DNA of 6,691 nucleotides. It comes from Bacillota bacterium. Lineage in GTDB: Bacteria > Bacillota > Clostridia > Peptostreptococcales > Anaerovoracaceae. Shown one piece after another: positions 5,479 to 6,691 of this stretch; within the stretch, counting starts at the first letter, position 1; each line of letters starts with the position of its first letter. Position numbers and translations under genes: made by a program. The notes beneath the pieces are model-generated. The model had not been told where the DNA came from, ran no database searches, and worked only from the letters and a program-made list of their open reading frames with translations. The DNA is taken from assembly GCA_016286935.1 (NCBI GenBank), contig JAEEUO010000067.1:1-6691 (forward strand), given 5' to 3'.

Positions 5479-6691
5479 ATGAACTTTACCGAACTGATGC
5501 CTTATTTCGTGCTCGGAACGCTCGTGCTTCTGCTCGTGGCGATCGTTCTGATCCTCACGCGCACGAGCCAGATCCGGGAACTCGGCCAGCAGGTCGAACG
5601 GAACTGGAAGAAGCTCGACGAGCTGCAGCTGCGTACGGACGAGGTCCTGCGCGGCGCGAACGACATCGGAAACCGCGCGGAGGACATTCAGCGGCGGACC
5701 GGCGAACTCGCCGCGCTGACGAACGAGATCGAAAACAAGACGATCCTGATCGAGGCCGGCGTGAAGGAAAACCGGTCAAACGCCGATGACAACCGCAACC
5801 TGATCCTCCACAACATCAGAGCCCAGCAGGACGACATCAGAGCTCAGCAGGAATCGATGACGTCGATCGAGAAGCAGCGCATGGAAGCGCTCGACCGCCG
5901 GATGGAAGGGCTCGAGAAGCGCCTCGGCGAGATCAACGCCACGACCGAGCAGCGCCTGATGAAGCTCCAGGAATCGAACGAGGCGAAGCTCAACGAGATG
6001 CGCGAAACGGTCGACGAGAAGCTCCAGAAGACGCTTGAGGACCGGCTCGCCGCCTCGTTCAAACAGGTCTCCGACCAGCTCACGGAGGTCTACAAGGGCC
6101 TCGGCGAGATGCAGAACCTCGCGACGGGCGTCGGCGACCTCAAGAAGGTCCTGTCGAACGTCAAGACGCGCGGCATCCTCGGCGAGATCCAGCTCGGCGC
6201 GATCCTCGAACAGATTCTGCCGCCGGAGCGCTACGCCGAAAACGTCGCGACGAAGCCCGGCTCCGCGGACCGCGTCGAATTCGCCGTCTGCCTTCCGGGA
6301 GACGAGGACGGAAAGCCCGTCTATCTGCCGATCGACGCGAAGTTCCCGCTCGACCTCTACGCGGATCTGCGGAACGCCGTCGACGCGGGCGACCTCGAAC
6401 GGACCGCCTCGGCCCGCAAGGCGCTCGAAACGCGGATCAAGAACGAAGCGAAGGACATCCGCGACAAATACATCGAACCGCCGTACACGACGGAGTTCGG
6501 GATCCTGTTCCTGCCCGTCGAAGGCCTCTACGCCGAGGTCGTCCAGGGCGGTATGGTCGAGATCCTCCAGCGCGACTACAAGGTCAACATCGCCGGCCCG
6601 TCGACGATGGCGGCGATGCTGAATTCGCTCCAGATGGGCTTTAAGACGCTCGCGATCCGGAAACATACGAACGAGGTCTGGAAGGTGCTCG
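5479..6691 (+). CDS. rmuC: RmuC family DNA recombination protein (partial, 3' end missing)
   Basis: 404 residues run in frame to the right edge; RmuC proteins are usually about 400-500 long, so perhaps 30-60 residues are missing. In E. coli, RmuC limits inversions between short inverted repeats, and the family is predicted to have a PD-(D/E)XK-like nuclease core. Here a single N-terminal transmembrane segment (about 8-27) is followed by a long charged coiled coil (about 30-210). The conserved domain begins at VKTRGILGEIQLGAILEQIL (228-247), then NVATKPGS (255-262), RVEF (265-268), LPIDAKFP (283-290), KYIEPPYTTEFGILFLPVEG (330-349) and GPSTMAAMLNSLQMGFKTLAI (373-393). Glu236, Glu267, Asp286 and Lys288 are the likely active-site residues and all are present. 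The coiled coil contains a near-exact duplicated heptad (see repeat entry). It lies directly after the SLH gene and is probably co-transcribed with it. Confidence 0.96.
   Translation, partial: MNFTELMPYFVLGTLVLLLVAIVLILTRTSQIRELGQQVERNWKKLDELQLRTDEVLRGANDIGNRAEDIQRRTGELAALTNEIENKTILIEAGVKENRSNADDNRNLILHNIRAQQDDIRAQQESMTSIEKQRMEALDRRMEGLEKRLGEINATTEQRLMKLQESNEAKLNEMRETVDEKLQKTLEDRLAASFKQVSDQLTEVYKGLGEMQNLATGVGDLKKVLSNVKTRGILGEIQLGAILEQILPPERYAENVATKPGSADRVEFAVCLPGDEDGKPVYLPIDAKFPLDLYADLRNAVDAGDLERTASARKALETRIKNEAKDIRDKYIEPPYTTEFGILFLPVEGLYAEVVQGGMVEILQRDYKVNIAGPSTMAAMLNSLQMGFKTLAIRKHTNEVWKVL
5813..5852 (+). repeat. rmuC: Tandem 21-bp repeat inside the rmuC coiled coil
   Basis: Two 19-bp units (5813-5831 and 5834-5852) match at 18 of 19 positions and are offset by exactly 21 bp, or seven codons. 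They encode IRAQQDD followed by IRAQQES (residues 113-126), one extra coiled-coil heptad. Both copies use AGA for Arg, whereas the rest of the gene mostly uses CGN, which favours a recent duplication over convergent coding. Confidence 0.75.

Noticed and set aside
5776..6666. Minus-strand open frame (296 codons) opposite rmuC
   Set aside because: It is a shadow of the RmuC conserved domain on the other strand; no start context or domain supports it.
1..6691. Mobile elements, CRISPR arrays, tRNA or rRNA genes
   Set aside because: I saw no transposase or integrase motifs, no spaced repeats and no tRNA-like cloverleaf; the only clear tandem repeat is the coding heptad in rmuC.

Overview
The window holds four protein genes of a high-GC, probably Gram-positive bacterium. 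Both end genes are cut by the window edges. Three things suggest Bacillota, most likely an uncultured Clostridia-type lineage: a stalk-SH3-GH18 wall hydrolase of the spore/cell-envelope kind, an SLH-domain surface protein, and an RsbU/SpoIIE-type phosphatase. This is an inference from domain content; no rRNA or other marker is present. Coding DNA is strongly GC-rich with mostly C- or G-ending codons, while the control regions are clearly more AT-rich.

Layout: (1) 1-1450, minus strand: a secreted glycoside hydrolase family 18 protein whose C-terminus runs off the left edge. (2) 1451-1681: a 231-bp divergent control region. It carries one good sigma-A-type promoter facing each way, a compact GC hairpin between them, and a 10-bp palindrome at the predicted start of the rightward transcript. 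(3) 1682-3847, plus: a membrane sensor phosphatase (dCache-HAMP-PP2C). (4) 3910-5469, plus: a secreted protein with Ig/FnIII-like modules, a Listeria-Bacteroides (InlB B-type) repeat and three SLH domains. (5) 5479-6691, plus: rmuC, membrane-anchored with a long coiled coil and a PD-(D/E)XK-like nuclease domain, cut off at the right edge.

How they may work together: the GH18 enzyme and the SLH protein both act at the cell wall. The phosphatase probably senses an extracellular ligand and controls a sigma-factor partner switch encoded elsewhere. rmuC follows the SLH gene after 9 bp, with its ribosome binding site overlapping the SLH stop codon, so those two are almost certainly co-transcribed. 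A functional link between surface anchoring and DNA maintenance is not shown. I see no mobile element, CRISPR array, tRNA or rRNA, and no clear evidence of a wholly new system. The most notable points are the divergent control region with poorly defined ribosome binding sites on both sides, the SLH-rmuC coupling, and an in-frame heptad duplication in the RmuC coiled coil.
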